Assembly: GCA_016647705.1 (NCBI GenBank)
Contig: CM028327.1
Span: 42,906,017 to 42,970,016 of the forward strand
From: Eucommia ulmoides
Lineage: Eukaryota > Streptophyta > Magnoliopsida > Garryales > Eucommiaceae
Length of the DNA stretch: 64,000 nucleotides
Direction of reading: 5' to 3'
In this document: positions 34,811 to 47,229 of the stretch, in pieces
How the letters are laid out: the number at the start of each line of letters is the position of its first letter
How positions within the stretch are numbered: position 1 is the stretch's first letter
The notes under the pieces: generated by a model
What the model saw: the letters and a program-made list of their open reading frames with translations, nothing else
Told to the model about the DNA's origin: nothing
Databases searched by the model: none
Made by a program: the position numbers and the translations under genes

Positions 34811-37800
34811 TGTTGATCCCGAGGTATTGATGGATAATTAAGGGTTGATATTTTTGTGGAATTAATGTGCTTATTGAGTATTTCAGTATAAGAGTTCCAA
34901 ATCATGAAGAAATTATCAAGGATGCGAAGATGAATGTTGAATAAATGAAGAGTATTGAAAATTCCGAAGAAATTAGGTGAAAACAACTCAAACACTCTTA
35001 TATTCTTAATGTATCCCGAATTAGGATCATGCACGACACAAATTGATGAATTATATTCTTATGTGTTTAATTTGAAAAAAATTAGGATCCTAATTAGTGA
35101 TCAAATATTTGCTCCATTGTGAAATTGAAAAATGAAAATTGATATAAGTAAGATTAGTATTTAAAATTGAATATTAGGGTCAATTGTGTTAACCGAGAAA
35201 AGCAATCGGTTGACGGGATTAAATGATGAAGTTTGGAGTTGAAACAAGTTGAGAAAGAGAGTATTCAGCATCATTTGGTCAACCAACCAGCAGGGGTTCG
35301 GTCAACCGATTGGCCAAAGTAAAACTCTCTAACCGACCGTAGTGGATCAGTCAATCGACCATGGCTCGATTTTGGCTTGAAAATGATCCTGAATTGTTCG
35401 GTCAACCGACCCTGGAGGGTTCGATCAACCGACTGCCCTTTAAGGGCTGGCCTGTGTTACATGCTATGTTGATCGGTCAACCGATGGACAAAAGTTTAGT
35501 CAACCGATTGTATAGTTGAGATTTTCAAGAATTTTAAGGATCTGATCAAATATTAGCCGTTATTAGTGATCACATCGCATTTTGTGCAATCTAATACCAT
35601 TTAACTTAATTTTGTTAATCGTTTAAATAAATTAAATAATTAGAAATTAAGTTATTTATTTGTTTTTTATAAGTTTTTGAAAATGGAATACAACGACGTT
35701 AATTTGGAGCAAAACGGATGAAAAACGAACCAACCACGTCAAACTTAAAGCATGGATGAATAGTAGCCCCGCATGGATGAATAGTGTCTGCATGGATGAA
35801 TAGTGTCTGCATGATTTGTGAATAGTAATTGGCCTTGCTTGTCATTTTTCCTGAAATACGCCGCCCATGTTTTATGAAATTTGCTCTCCACCTCATTTCT
35901 TCCCCCATTAATTGTTTTGACCACTTTTTCAATAAAGGAAATTTGGCACTACTTTTCGTTAAAGGCATGTTGGGAGGATGGGATTATTTAAAGAGGAGGA
36001 AGACAAGCTTGGGGCTTGATTTTGGATTCCAATTTTCAGTTCGGAGCAGACCATCTTCGGCAGAAAATTTTCATTTTCACTCCTCACCATCTCCTCACCT
36101 TATTGTTTAAAGGAGGAAGCCGAGGTTCGAAGTTAGTTGTATTGGTATTTTTGAGAATTTCATCCGCAAAAACATCAGTCTTTAAAATAATAAGCGGCTA
36201 AATCCTTTTTATCGGGTTAGGATTATTGTGAGGTATTTTGGATCTATGTAATTTCATATTTTTTATTTAATTTCGGATTTTTGTGTAAACAATTGTATAA
36301 CATGAATCTTGTTCTTGAAATAGATTATTGTGATTGGATTTAATTTCAAAATATTCTTGTAGATATATTGGGTTGAATCCAATTACTACTAGAACATTAG
36401 ATCGTATATCTGTGATCTCGAACTAATGGTTATACAATCGTATTCTTGAGGATTGATTATTTGTCGGATGGTTTATGCCTAGATATTAATTCACCGTAGA
36501 TTAGTGTAGTGTATGAATTAAATATTGAAGATAAATCATGCCAGATAATAACGATCTATATATTTGTAAGTAGTTCCTGCTTGTAATTAGGAACACTCGT
36601 TTACACCAAACCGAGTTAAATAGGAAATATAAGAAAAACATATATTCCAAAATACATATCCATAAATCCTAACCCAGTTCTTATTTTTATTGTTAATTCT
36701 AATATTTAATTTTGTTCCTAAAAGAAAATCAAATCAAAAACCTAAAATCATTCTCATCAAAGGAAGGAAAATAATTGAAAATTGATAATTACAAGACCGA
36801 TCCCTGTGGTTCAACACCCTTAAGTACACTATACTACACTATTTTGTACTTAATAAGGGAATTAATTTTGAGCGATCAAACTAACTTTTTTTGGCAAATC
36901 TGAAGGAGTTATTTTGGGGATTTGAATATATTAAAGATATAACACATCTATTTTAATAACCTTATAGATATGGTACATAAATTTGAATATTTTCTCAATT
37001 TGGTTCATTAAATACTTTATATCCATATTTGAGTGAATTATACTAGGATTGAATAGTTATGATATATGAGCTCTATATGTGCACTTTAAAGTCATATCTT
37101 GAGAAAACTAGCTGTTGGATGGCTTGTTTCAAACCTGATTAAATAGACACGTGAATTTGATATCATGAAGCATCACATTATCGAGAACTATCAGTTCCTA
37201 CGCTATTCTAAGAGATATTATTCTAAGATATATTTGAGAGATCAATTGTGTGATTATTTGTGTGAGAAGTTCTTGAGCTAAAACATTGTTGAGTTGGTGT
37301 CACCGATCTGAGCTATCATGTGATTCTATTTCAGTCTTTCAGTGTTTTCCTGGTGAGATCTTTCCAAGTTTTTGAGTTGAAATTTGATTTCATATTATTG
37401 TTTATTACTTGGTTTCAAGATTGTAGTAAAATCGTTTTTTAAACTTAAGAGTATAAAAATCTTTTTTAAAACGATTTTGTGAAATTATTTGATTACGTGC
37501 TTAATTCTATGCTACCCATATTTGTTTTAATCAGATGTTGTATTCCTCACTTAAAATTCTATCACGTAATAATTTTTGGGACATTAATTGAGTATAACTG
37601 TTTTAAGGTGGTAGAAGTTTCGAGTAGGAAGAAACTCAGTATTTTTGTAATTGGTGAGTTTGTGCGGATTAAATATGGTTGGCTCTGTATATAGTCAAGG
37701 TAACTTGGGTTTCAATCTTTTCTGGGAAAAAGATTGAGGTTTGATCTTTATTTAGAGTATAAAAATGTTAGGTTATTATTTTTTCTCGAAAAATATTAGG

Positions 37801-38357
37801 TGTGAATTCTTCCTTAATAGAATTTATTTTTGAGTTAATTGTAAATGTTCAATCCTTATCTGGGAAAAAGATACTTGTGAGTGTGGTGAGATTTAATCTT
37901 AAGCCTGTTAAAAAGATTTGGTTGTGATTTTTCCTGCAATAGAATTAAGTTAATCTTTAGCCTGCAAAAAGATAAGGTTCTTTCTTAGCCTGTAAAAAAA
38001 GGAATTGTAAAGATTAATTCTGAATCTGTGAAAAAAAAAATCATTGTGATGGTTTAGTTCCTGCCTTTAAAGAAATCTGGGTTTTTAGTGAGTGCGAATC
38101 TCCGTGGAGCTCAGGAGACTGGATTAAGCAAGGCTAACTTGCTGAACCAGGATATATCTTTGTGTTCTATATTATTTACATTTTATTTGGGTGTGCACTT
38201 AAATTAAATACACTTATCTATTGCGTAACGAAGATAATAATTGATTTAGGATAAATTAATTATTTAATTATTTTAAGTGTTGAAAAGATTTAAATTTGTT
38301 TAAATTTTTTATAACTACCTAATTCACCTATCTCTTGGGTAGCTCATTGGACCAACA
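34811..38357. mobile_element. SIRE/Maximus-like solo LTR (about 2.2 kb without its insert)
   Basis: Starts 'tgttgatcccgag' and ends 'cattggaccaaca', giving the TGTTG...CAACA ends of many copia LTRs. Interior text such as repeated 'agcctgtaaaaagat' and 'ctgggaaaaagat' (37720-38040) and 'ggtcaaccga' motifs (35200-35510) is typical of SIRE-type LTRs. No pol domain, PBS or PPT is attached, so it is a solo LTR. The flanks (ATGTA left, ACATA right) are not identical, so the target duplication is uncertain. Sequence on both sides has the MULE motif, so it inserted into the MULE 5' region. Confidence 0.7.
35567..36878 (+). mobile_element. Solo LTR (1312 bp) of the same family as 21476-22904
   Basis: Starts 'tgatcacatcgcattttgtgc' in two parts and ends 'ttttgagcgatca', with the same order of landmarks as the copy at 21476: 'ctaataccat', 'gaaaatggaata', 'attacaagaccgatc' and 'gtggttcaacaccctt'. 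I see no matching 5-bp duplication (left ATTAG, right AACTA), so it may derive from recombination between different copies or its flank has decayed. Confidence 0.85.
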
Positions 38358-39260
38358 ACATATTACAAACATTCTGTTTAAAAACATCCCTAAACTACCA
38401 ATATAAACGTTTGCCATAAACCAAAAATTGATTGCATTAACGTGCTCCTTTACTAATGAAAAACTATTTTACTTCAAAAAGCTTGTGTATGAACGTCAAT
38501 GTATAAAACACATCCCCGTAAATACGCAAAAAAAAAAAAAAATCAATTGCAAAGATGTATGCGTTAACGTTAACATCTTCCCATGCTTAAAGGGGACCTT
38601 TTTTCGCATAAAAAACATTTGCATGAACGTTAATATACGAAACAAATCCATGTTAATCACTGAATGTACGAAACCTCGTATTCCCCCTACATACATTCTT
38701 CGATACCGCGCAATCACATGTTAACGTAAATGAAAACGGTTACAAAAGGCACTAATAAATGTTAACAAACAAGTTTTTAAATTATTCACATTATTTTTTC
38801 TTTATTATACACATTTAGATACGCATATAAACGTTAACGCGTTACTAACATCCAACGGAAGAACATGGGGCATCAAACGATCACGAAACTCAAATCGCAA
38901 ACTTAAAAAATGTGATCGCACACATTGACAATAGAATAAAAAACTCATTAATCGCAATTAAAATACATTTTCACTGAATGCAATTTAACAAATAGAGCTT
39001 GCTTCGTCGTACACAACTCTCTGATCATCGTCGTCTCAACTTCTTCCTCTCATACCCGTTGAAAAAATAGTTTTGCAATGCCTACAATTTGAATGGAATA
39101 AATTATAAAATACCCACCCTGTGTAAGGAATGTCGTACATATAATGGAAATCTTCCTAAAATTCATATTTTGTCTTTTACGATAACCGTTTTCCTTAGTC
39201 CAGCTGGGTCCACTGGTCGTGTAGAGGTATAATTGTCCATCGCAGGATACTTGCAAATTG
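38358..39260. other. Remainder of the MULE 5' region
   Basis: Contains the 'gaacgttaa'/'gttaacgttaa' motif several times (38485, 38560, 38620, 38720, 38830), as in the MULE at 16540-17040 and 34741-34830. No transposase domain was recognised and the terminal inverted repeat of the MULE was not found. The short frames here are not supported as genes. Confidence 0.5.
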
Positions 39261-40310
39261 TCGGAGGACCAAAAACTATTCTCCTTGTACGGTATGGTCT
39301 GAGCCCTAACCCAACTATTTTATTGGGTATTTCTCTACCTGAACTCTTAATTTCGATCTAAATCATAAAAATCTTTTTTTTTTTAATTATTGTTATTTTT
39401 AAAAAAAATTATTTAATAAATATTAATTAGAATTAAATTAATATTAATTAGTTATTTAATTTTTCAATTAATATTAATTAAACATTTCGTAGATAGAATT
39501 ATGAATAGACAAACTAAAATATAACACATATCCACCTATAGTACAATTAATTTTTGATCTATGTAAATCATTATATGATGATGAATCATGTCCTTAATTC
39601 GATTTTAACGTGATTGAATTTATTTTTAAAAGTTCTTATAGAAATTTTAGTTTTGGATTTGAAACCTTACGTTTGATTCGTTTAATAATCGAACTGTTTG
39701 TAAGCTTTTTCGATTTTAATTTAAAATTATTTATTAGTTAAATTTTAATATTTAAGAACTATATAAATAATATATCCTTTTTAAAAAAAATATTTATTTA
39801 TAATTGTTTCTGTGTACAAAAATTCAAATATTTAATTTATGAGCGAATCAAAATATAATAATTATTAAGAATCAATATAAATTTATAAATAATCAATATA
39901 TTATAGTAATTAAATACATTAAATGGGTATTTATAAAATTAAAATTAAATTAACCTGTAGAATGATTGGATACATAAGGTTGTACTTTTAGAAAAATTTA
40001 AGAGTAATTTATTTTACAATTTTTTCATACTAAAAATATAACAAAATATTTAATTTTATATTTTATTCGAGTTGTTCACGAACATTAACAAGTCGAGCTC
40101 GAACATATGATACTTCTTTATTTAATAAACGGCCTTAATTAAAAGCTTGATGTTGACTCATTTATTAAATGAACAAGCTTCGAATGAATTATTATCGAAT
40201 CAAGTTCGTGTAGTTCACGAACGGTTTGGTTCGTTTATAACCCTAAATACAAGTACTATTTTTGAACGATCATCCACCTTTAGTCAAATTAACTATATAT
40301 ATATATTATA
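39261..40310. other. AT-rich intergenic DNA with a decayed repeat
   Basis: Mostly A and T runs. From 40065 to 40245 there is 'gttcacgaac', 'gagctcgaac' and 'aaatgaacaagcttcgaatg', a style of text seen in old dispersed plant repeats. No gene seen. Confidence 0.4.
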
Positions 40311-40823
40311 TGTTAGGAAAATTTATTTCCTAATCTAATTTTGGATAATATATTATTAATACAATTATATTTGTTATTTAAATTTAATGGGTTAAAATTA
40401 AATGATCTAATTAATTTGGGTAAACCCATAGACTATTCAAAAGAATGTGAGTTTCAATAAGTAGATACCAGAAACTGTTAGGGTGATTAGGGGATTATGG
40501 AAACTCTAATCACACCATATAAATAGATAATATTAGGGTTATGGTCCCTAATAATACCAAATCGTCTTAACGGCTCATTTCTCCCCATTTGAAAATGAAT
40601 CGTGAATCCTATCAAGGAACTCCAGAGATTTGGTTGAGGAATACCACGTACCCACTCGATCCGTGTTCTTCTCGTGATCGATTGTCACAAAATTCCGCAT
40701 CAGAAGTCAATTGATCGTAATGGATCCAGGTACGTAATTTATGTGTACATTAGAACTCTTGGTGATTTGACATATTGATTAAGGTGTTATAGATTTAGAT
40801 CTACAGGGAATAAAATCCCAACA
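40311..40823 (+). mobile_element. Copia 5' LTR
   Basis: A full 513-bp LTR with a TATA box TATAAATA at 40518-40525. The same position in the 3' LTR reads TGTAAATA, so only the 5' copy keeps the consensus. Confidence 0.93.
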
Positions 40824-41084
40824 AGTGGTATTATAGCCTACTTTATGTTAAATCATTAGGAAACTTGAGTTTTTCAAGTTCGTAGAATTTTAAGATTTAT
40901 GTTTTCTCCATTAAAGTTTGCTTATTTGTGAAAATAGTGGAAGAAAACATTAAGATTTATTATGTATTTTGCATGATTTATATGATTTCTTGCTAAATAT
41001 TATGAATCTAAAGAGAAAAAAAAACTAAATTTTGGATTTTTTGGGGTCTTTTTGCCGCAGAAACGTAAGAACGAACCAAATTTG

Positions 41085-41880
41085 GACAGGTCGGTTAACC
41101 GACTCTTTTTGGACGGTCAACCGATCTATTCAGATAAGGTTCGGACAATTTTGGCAGGTGTTCGTATTTAGATCATAACTTTCTCTTACAAACTCTGATT
41201 AAGGTTATTCAAAATTCTGTGAAAATCTTAAAACAAGATCTACAACTTTCATGTTTTGAGTTTTCCCAAAATCGAATTGAATCAAGTTCAAAATTAGGAT
41301 TGAAATCGGATCTAGTTGAATTAGAGTTAAATCGGTCAACTGATTCAGTAAAGGGGCGTTTTTTACTCTGGATTGATTGGTCAACTGACCCTTCACGGTC
41401 AGTCGATCGAATCATTCAGGACGTCTTTTTGGGTTCTGATCGATCGATGGACCGACCCTTTATGGTCGGTCAACCGATCAATACATGATGCCAAGGTTAC
41501 CCAATTTCGATCGACTGAACCTTTTTGGTTTATCGACCAACTAATTCAGGATCTCAACTTTTTTTTGGGATGATTGATCGGTCGACTAACCCTTTTATGG
41601 TCGGCCAAGCGATCGATACAAGACATCAAGGTTACCCAATTTCAGTCAACCGAACCTTTTCGGTCGGTCGACCAATTAATTCTGGATCCCAACCTTTTCC
41701 TGGGATGACTGATCGGTGGATCGGACCTTAATGGTCGATCAACCGGTGGCTTAAGGACAAATTCGATCATTCCAATTTTAAGGACAAGTCAACCAATTGA
41801 ATGGCCAACGTCGGAAACTTTAACTCGTTGCACGGCATTCGATCAACAGCTCATAAGGACGGTCGACTAACATAATCTTA
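41085..41880. repeat. Leader repeats with 'cggtcaaccga' motifs
   Basis: Between PBS and gag, variants of 'ggtcaaccga' and its complement occur every 20-60 bp. Two larger tandem units of about 170 bp share 'caaggttacccaatttc', 'aaccttttcggt' and 'gggatga.tgatcggt' (about 41420-41730). The same palindromic motif fills part of the SIRE-like LTR at 35200-35510. Open frames here on both strands reflect the repeats. Confidence 0.7.
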
Positions 41881-41984
41881 TATCTTGAAATAAATTAAAA
41901 TTAAATAATATATTACCAAAATAATCTATGTTGTGTAGTTTATTTTATTTTGGAATATTGAGATATAAATGTTTATTATTTATG

Positions 41985-42265
41985 CAAGTAATAGCCGGCT
42001 CAAAGGAAAACTATTGAGTGGTCAAATAATAAATATTGATGTTTGTTATTTATGCTAACCATAATCGGCCCAAAGGAAGGTTGTCGTTTAACTAAATAAT
42101 AAATATTATTTGAGATTAGTATGGTTATTATCTATGCAATCAACAATCGGCCCAAAGGAAGGTTATTATTTGGCTAAATAATAAACATACCTGCGGAAAT
42201 AAATGTATGATGATTATCAAGTTTCCGTGTGAACAATAAGTCAGTCCAAAAAAAGACTTATTATT
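41985..42265 (+). repeat. Tandem repeat of about 80 bp in the copia leader
   Basis: 'cggcccaaaggaaggtt' or a variant recurs at about 41996, 42066, 42148 and 42243, each followed by 'aaataataaa' and 'ttatttatgc'. Non-coding. Confidence 0.75.
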
Positions 42266-42539
42266 TGACATGACCTATTATCAACATTTGATTCCTGCAC
42301 TGAGAGTACCAATTACAGTTAATTCCTCTGTTCAAATACTAGGAATTAATGTTGTGCTAGGTATCTTGAGATCGGTCCCCAAAATTGGATTAATTATTCA
42401 TGTCTTATTTTATTATTTTATGACATGCATATATGTGTGCTTGTTTATTTTATTTTCTATTTAATTACTACTACTATTACTACCAACATAAATTCCATTC
42501 CAATGCTTAACGACACAAACTTTAAGGATTAGAGAAAGA

Positions 42540-43260
42540 ACATTTCAATTGTTTTCGGCTGCGTGGATTTTGACTTTGCACTAAGGAAATAACAACCTTC
42601 ACCTCTTGCTGAAGAAAGTTCCCCTGAGGATAAAAAAGAATATGAGAGGTGGGACTGTTCTAATTGCATAAATCTTATGATGATCCAACGCAACATTCTG
42701 AAAATATTTAGGGGCGGTATATCCAATGAGGTAACTAATAAGATGTTCTCTAAGGAAATAGAAAAACGTTTTGTAAATAACAAAAAGGTAGAGACAAGTA
42801 CGCTTTTAGCTAATCTTGTCTCAATAAAGTATAAAAGGAAAAGAGAATGTAGTGGACTACATTATGGAAAGGTCCAATGTTGCTTCGAAACTATAGCCAC
42901 TAAAGTTAGAGTTGTCTAAAGACTAACTCGTGTATTTAGTACTCATTTCTCTTCCTGCATAATACAATCAGTTTATGGTGAGTTATAATACTCGAAAGAA
43001 TAAATGGACTCTTAATGAGCTCATATCTGATTGTGTGCAAGAAGAAGAAAAAAATTAAGCAAGAAAAGAAAGAAAGTGCTCACTTAGCCACTACCTCTAA
43101 GGGTAAGAAACGACAAAGAGATAAAAATCAGGAAGTTGCATTTGGAACAAAACAGTCCAAACTTCTGCAAGAAAGTTGGACGTATAAAAATAGAGTGTTC
43201 CAAGTACGCCGCATGGCGTGTAAAGAAAAGTGTGCTTCTCACTCTAATTTGTTCTGAGGT
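42540..43260 (+). pseudogene. Copia gag (broken)
   Basis: 'EIEKRFVNNKKVETSTLLAN' (about 42755-42815) and 'KWTLNELISDCVQEEE' (about 43000-43050) are typical of the UBN2-type gag of plant copia elements. The stretch between them contains stops and frame changes, and the zinc knuckle expected before 43260 is not recognisable. The frame ends with TGA at 43255. Confidence 0.8.
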
Positions 43261-44480
43261 GAATTTAGCTTCTGTACCTAGTCATACTTGGTAGGTAGTT
43301 TCTGGTGCTACTACTCATATAAGTGTATCTACACAGGGTTTTCTGTGGAGTCGAAAGCCAATTGATGCTGAAAGATGCATTTATGTTGGCAATGGCAAAA
43401 CAGTTATTATTGAGGCAATATGGACTTTTAGATTATCCTTAAAGACTGGTTACTTTTTGGACTTGAAAGAGACATAAGTAATACTGTCATTTAGACAGTA
43501 TTTGGTTTCTATTTCTATTTTGGACAAATTTGATTTTTTCTTTTCCATTTGGAAATAATAACCTCGATCTTTTTTTTTTAGATTTAAATATTATTGCAAC
43601 TGGTTCCTTAATTGATAATCTATAGTTGTTGGATACTATTTCTTCACATAATGAAACATTGCAGACAACTAATTGTGGTACAAAAAACAAATTAACTAAT
43701 GAGAATTCCGTCATATTTTAGCACAAGCGTTTATGACATATCTCTAAACAGATAATAGAGAAACTTATTTCTGATGAAATTCTTGGTCCCTTTGATTTAA
43801 CAAATTTCAAAGTTTGTAATAAATGTGTGAAAGGGAAACAAACAAACATAAGGAAATTGGGTGCCAATAGGAGTCCCAGTGTCTTAGAACTAATACATAC
43901 TGGGAACCATTCCCTACGGTTTCTTGGAATGGACAACAACATTTTTTATCATGTTCATAGACGACTACTCTTATTATGGATACCTATATTTAATTAATAA
44001 GAAGTCTCAATCCTTGGACGTACTTAAATCTTTCAAAGTTGAAGTCGAACTTCAACTTAGAAAGAAAATTAAGGCTGTCAAATCATACCATGGTGGTGAG
44101 TACTACGGGAGATTTGACGGATCAAGAAAACAACGTCCAAGACCATTTGCTAAATTCCTAGAGAAATACGGAATCGCGTCATAGTACACCATGCCGGACA
44201 AACCTGGCATGAACCGTGTTGCTGAGAGACGAAATAGAACGTTTAAGGACGTGGTAAGAAGTATGATAATTCATTCTTTCTTTACTAGAATCACTCTAGG
44301 GAGAAGCACTTAAGACTACCAACATACATCCTGAACAGGGTTCCAAGTAAAACGGTGGCTAAAACCCCTTATGAATTGTGGTTAGGCGTAAATCCTAGCA
44401 TAAGAATTTACACGTTTGGGGTTAACCAGATGAGACAAGGCCTTGCAGGCCAAATAAATGAAAACTGGACTCAAGAATAA
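43261..44480 (+). pseudogene. Copia protease and integrase (broken)
   Basis: Near 43295 the protease loop reads VSGATTHISV: the catalytic Asp is replaced by Val and a stop lies just before. 'HKRL' then a stop then 'HIS' (about 43721) is the GAG-pre-integrase HHCC region. The integrase core keeps 'FIDDYSYYGYLYLI' (about 43950-43995), but the second catalytic site reads 'KSYHGGEYYG' (about 44077), with His where Asp is expected. 'ERRNRTFKD' follows at about 44225 with the Glu. The frame changes several times. Confidence 0.82.
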
Positions 44481-45009
44481 TTAGCTACTGCTTTGTTGAG
44501 CGCATTGAACGATCAAGATGATTTAAGTTTTATGATCCCACATCAAGATCTTTCCTTCAAACGAGAAATGCGAGACTCCTTGAGAGTGTTGAGTTTGAGG
44601 GGGAAGGAAACAATAGGAATGTTGTCTTTGAAGAAGAATCTACCATTGACAGTGATCATGTCTCCATACCAATTGTTGTTCAAGACACAGTTTTCTTCAA
44701 AGGGGAACATATTATTGATGGTGATCAGGTTTCTATACCTATCATTGTTCAAGACACTGTTCCGGCTCTGGATAACAATGTTTAGGCTCAGACTTTTATT
44801 CCTGAAATTGTTCCAAATCAAGAAAACAATGAGATTTTTTCTCAAACACAACCTATAGAACAAACTCAACAACCTCAAAAAGTGTCATTGAGGAGATCCA
44901 CTACGGAGAGGAGAAGTACGATTGCGGATAGATATATCGTCTTTCTCCAAGAACATGAGGATGACGTTGGTTTAACAGAGGATGACCAAACTAACTTCTG
45001 TCAAGCTAT

Positions 45010-46260
45010 GCGCAGTTCTAACTCTCAAAATGGATCGATGTCATGAATGATGAGTTGAAGTCTATAAAAGACAATGACGTTTGGGATCTTATCGAGTTAC
45101 CTGAAGGTGCGAAACCAATTGGTTGTAAATGGATATTTAAAACTAAGAGGGATTCGAAGGGTAACATCGAGAGATATAAAGCTCATCTAGTCGCCAAAGA
45201 CTTTACTCAAAAAAGGAAGGCATAGACTACAAAGAGTATTTTCTCCAGTATATTTGAAAGACTCTTCTAGAACTATAATGGCACTAGTGGCTCATTTTGA
45301 TCTAGAGCCACATCAGATGGATCTCAAGACTGCGTTTCTCAATGGAGACATTGACGAAAAGGTTTATATAGTACAACCAGAAAATTTTGTATCGGGAGAT
45401 CCAAAGTCTATGGTTTGTAAATTGAAGAGATTCATCTATGGCCTCAAACATACTTTCCGTCAATGGTATCACAAGTTTCATCAAGTCATCACTTCATACG
45501 ATTTTGAGGTGAATGTCGTTGATGACTGTGTATATCACAAGTTCAGTGGGAGTAAATATATCTTCTTAGTATTATATGTCGATGATATTCTGCTCGCTAG
45601 CAGCGATATAGGATTATTGCACGAAGCTAAGAAATTTCTGACGAAGAAATTCAAGATGAAAGATCTTGGTGACGCCTCTTTTGTATTAGGTATCTAGATA
45701 TTGAGATATCGTTCTCGAGGTGTCTTTGGGTTGTCACAAAAGAGCTATATCGATAAGGTTCTGAGTAGATTCAGTATTAAATACAGTAAACCAGGAGATA
45801 CACCCGTCGCTAAAGGAGACAAGTCTAGTCTCACTCAATGCCCAAGAATGAGTTGGAAAAGAAAGAGATATAGAAGATTCCTTATGCGTCAACAGAAGGG
45901 AATCTTGTGTACGCTCAAGTATGTACGCGTTCAGATTTAGCGTTCATATTTGGAATGTTGGCATATAGTTAAGTAACCCTGGAATGGATCGTTGAAGACC
46001 AGCCAAATGAGTTATAAGGCATTTACAGAAAACAAAGAATTACATGCTCACTTATCATAAGACAGATCATTTGGAGATCATTCAGTATTCTAATTCCGAT
46101 CAAATTCCTAGTTGTTAAAGAGAGAATTTAGAGTAGAATAGTGTCTATAAAACATATGGGAACAAACTCCATGATTGCGGATCCGCTCACTAAAGGTTTG
46201 TCATCTAAGGTATTTCATAAGCACACTGCTCGTATGTGTGTAGTTTTATCTGATGATGTG
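45010..46260 (+). pseudogene. Copia reverse transcriptase and deleted RNase H
   Basis: RT starts near 45010 ('MNDELKSIKDNDVWDL', 'IGCKWIFKTKRD'), shifts frame near 45220, and continues through 'HQMDLKTAFLNGDIDEKVYI' to the catalytic YVDD at about 45580. It stops at 45695, and the thumb region follows to about 45830. The RNase H domain is largely missing: text corresponding to its first conserved Asp (about 46090) passes within a few codons into the C-terminal 'ADPLTKGLSSK' (about 46175-46210). A deletion of several hundred bases is the simplest reading. Confidence 0.82.
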
Positions 46261-46716
46261 CTGGTTTAGTGGGAATTTGTGTTTATTGAATGTTCGTTTA
46301 TTAGATACGTATATTTGATTTCTGCAGAATAAAGTTGATGAATTAAATTTTTATTTACTCTGAATGTATTCTTTCTAATTGTGGTTTAAAATAAGGATAA
46401 AAAGACTAAGAATTGATCTCACTAAAGACTAAAGTTGGATCAGTTAGAAATAGGCATATCTGATATCACATTGCATATAATTTCCATGCTACTTATTCAC
46501 ATTTGATCTATATCATTGAGTGTATTGGTATGATGATTATCGTAATTTAGTTATGATTGTATTGTGATATAAGCTGCGATAATTGCATTGCTAGTATATG
46601 AGATGAACCAGATTATTTAAGCAAAAATCTAAGGATAAATAGCATACGGGTGCACACTTAAGGAACTTTGTGATATATAATTGTTTCAGGGATAATATGT
46701 AGCCCAAGTGGGAGAT

Positions 46717-47229
46717 TGTTAGAAAAATTTATTTCCTAATTTAATTTTGGACAACATAATATTAATACAATTATATTTGTTATTTAAATTTAATGGATTA
46801 AAATTAAGTGATCTAATTAATTTGGATAAACTCATAGATTACTCAAAAGAATGTGGGTTTAAATTAGTAGATATCAAAAACTGTTAGGGTGATTAGGAGA
46901 TTATGGGAACCCTAATCACACCATGTAAATAGATAATATTAGGGTTATAATCCCCAATAATATCAAATCATCTTAACGGCTCACTTCTCCTTATTTGGAA
47001 GTGAATAGCGAATCTCATCGAGGGACTCCGAAGATTTGGTTGAGGAAAACCACGTATCCACTCGATTCGTGTTCTTCTCGTGATCAATTGTCACAGAATT
47101 CCACATCAGAAGTTAATTAATCGTAATGGATCCAGGTACGTAATTTACATATACATTAGAACTCTTGGTAATTTGATATATTGATTAAGATGTTATAGAT
47201 TTAGATCTATAGGGAATAAAATCTCAACA
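46717..47229 (+). mobile_element. Copia 3' LTR
   Basis: 513 bp, directly after the PPT 'cccaagtgggagat' (46703-46716) and before the duplication TTATA. Same length as the 5' LTR. Confidence 0.93.

Larger units (their letters stand above)
40311..47229 (+). mobile_element. Decayed Ty1/copia retrotransposon with 513-bp LTRs
   Basis: LTRs 40311-40823 and 46717-47229 are both 513 bp, begin 'tgttag' and end 'caaca'. The target duplication TTATA is exact (40306-40310 and 47230-47234). The PBS at 40824 reads 'agtggtattatagcc', a changed tRNA-Met site; the PPT 'cccaagtgggagat' precedes the 3' LTR. Domain order is gag, protease, integrase, RT, RNase H, as in copia. By eye about one base in ten differs between the LTRs, mostly transitions, so it is older than the nested Tat-type element. 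All genes are broken. Confidence 0.94.

Noticed and set aside
40065-40245. Possible separate MITE in AT-rich DNA
   Set aside because: Repeat-like words are present, but no terminal inverted repeats or target duplication could be fixed.
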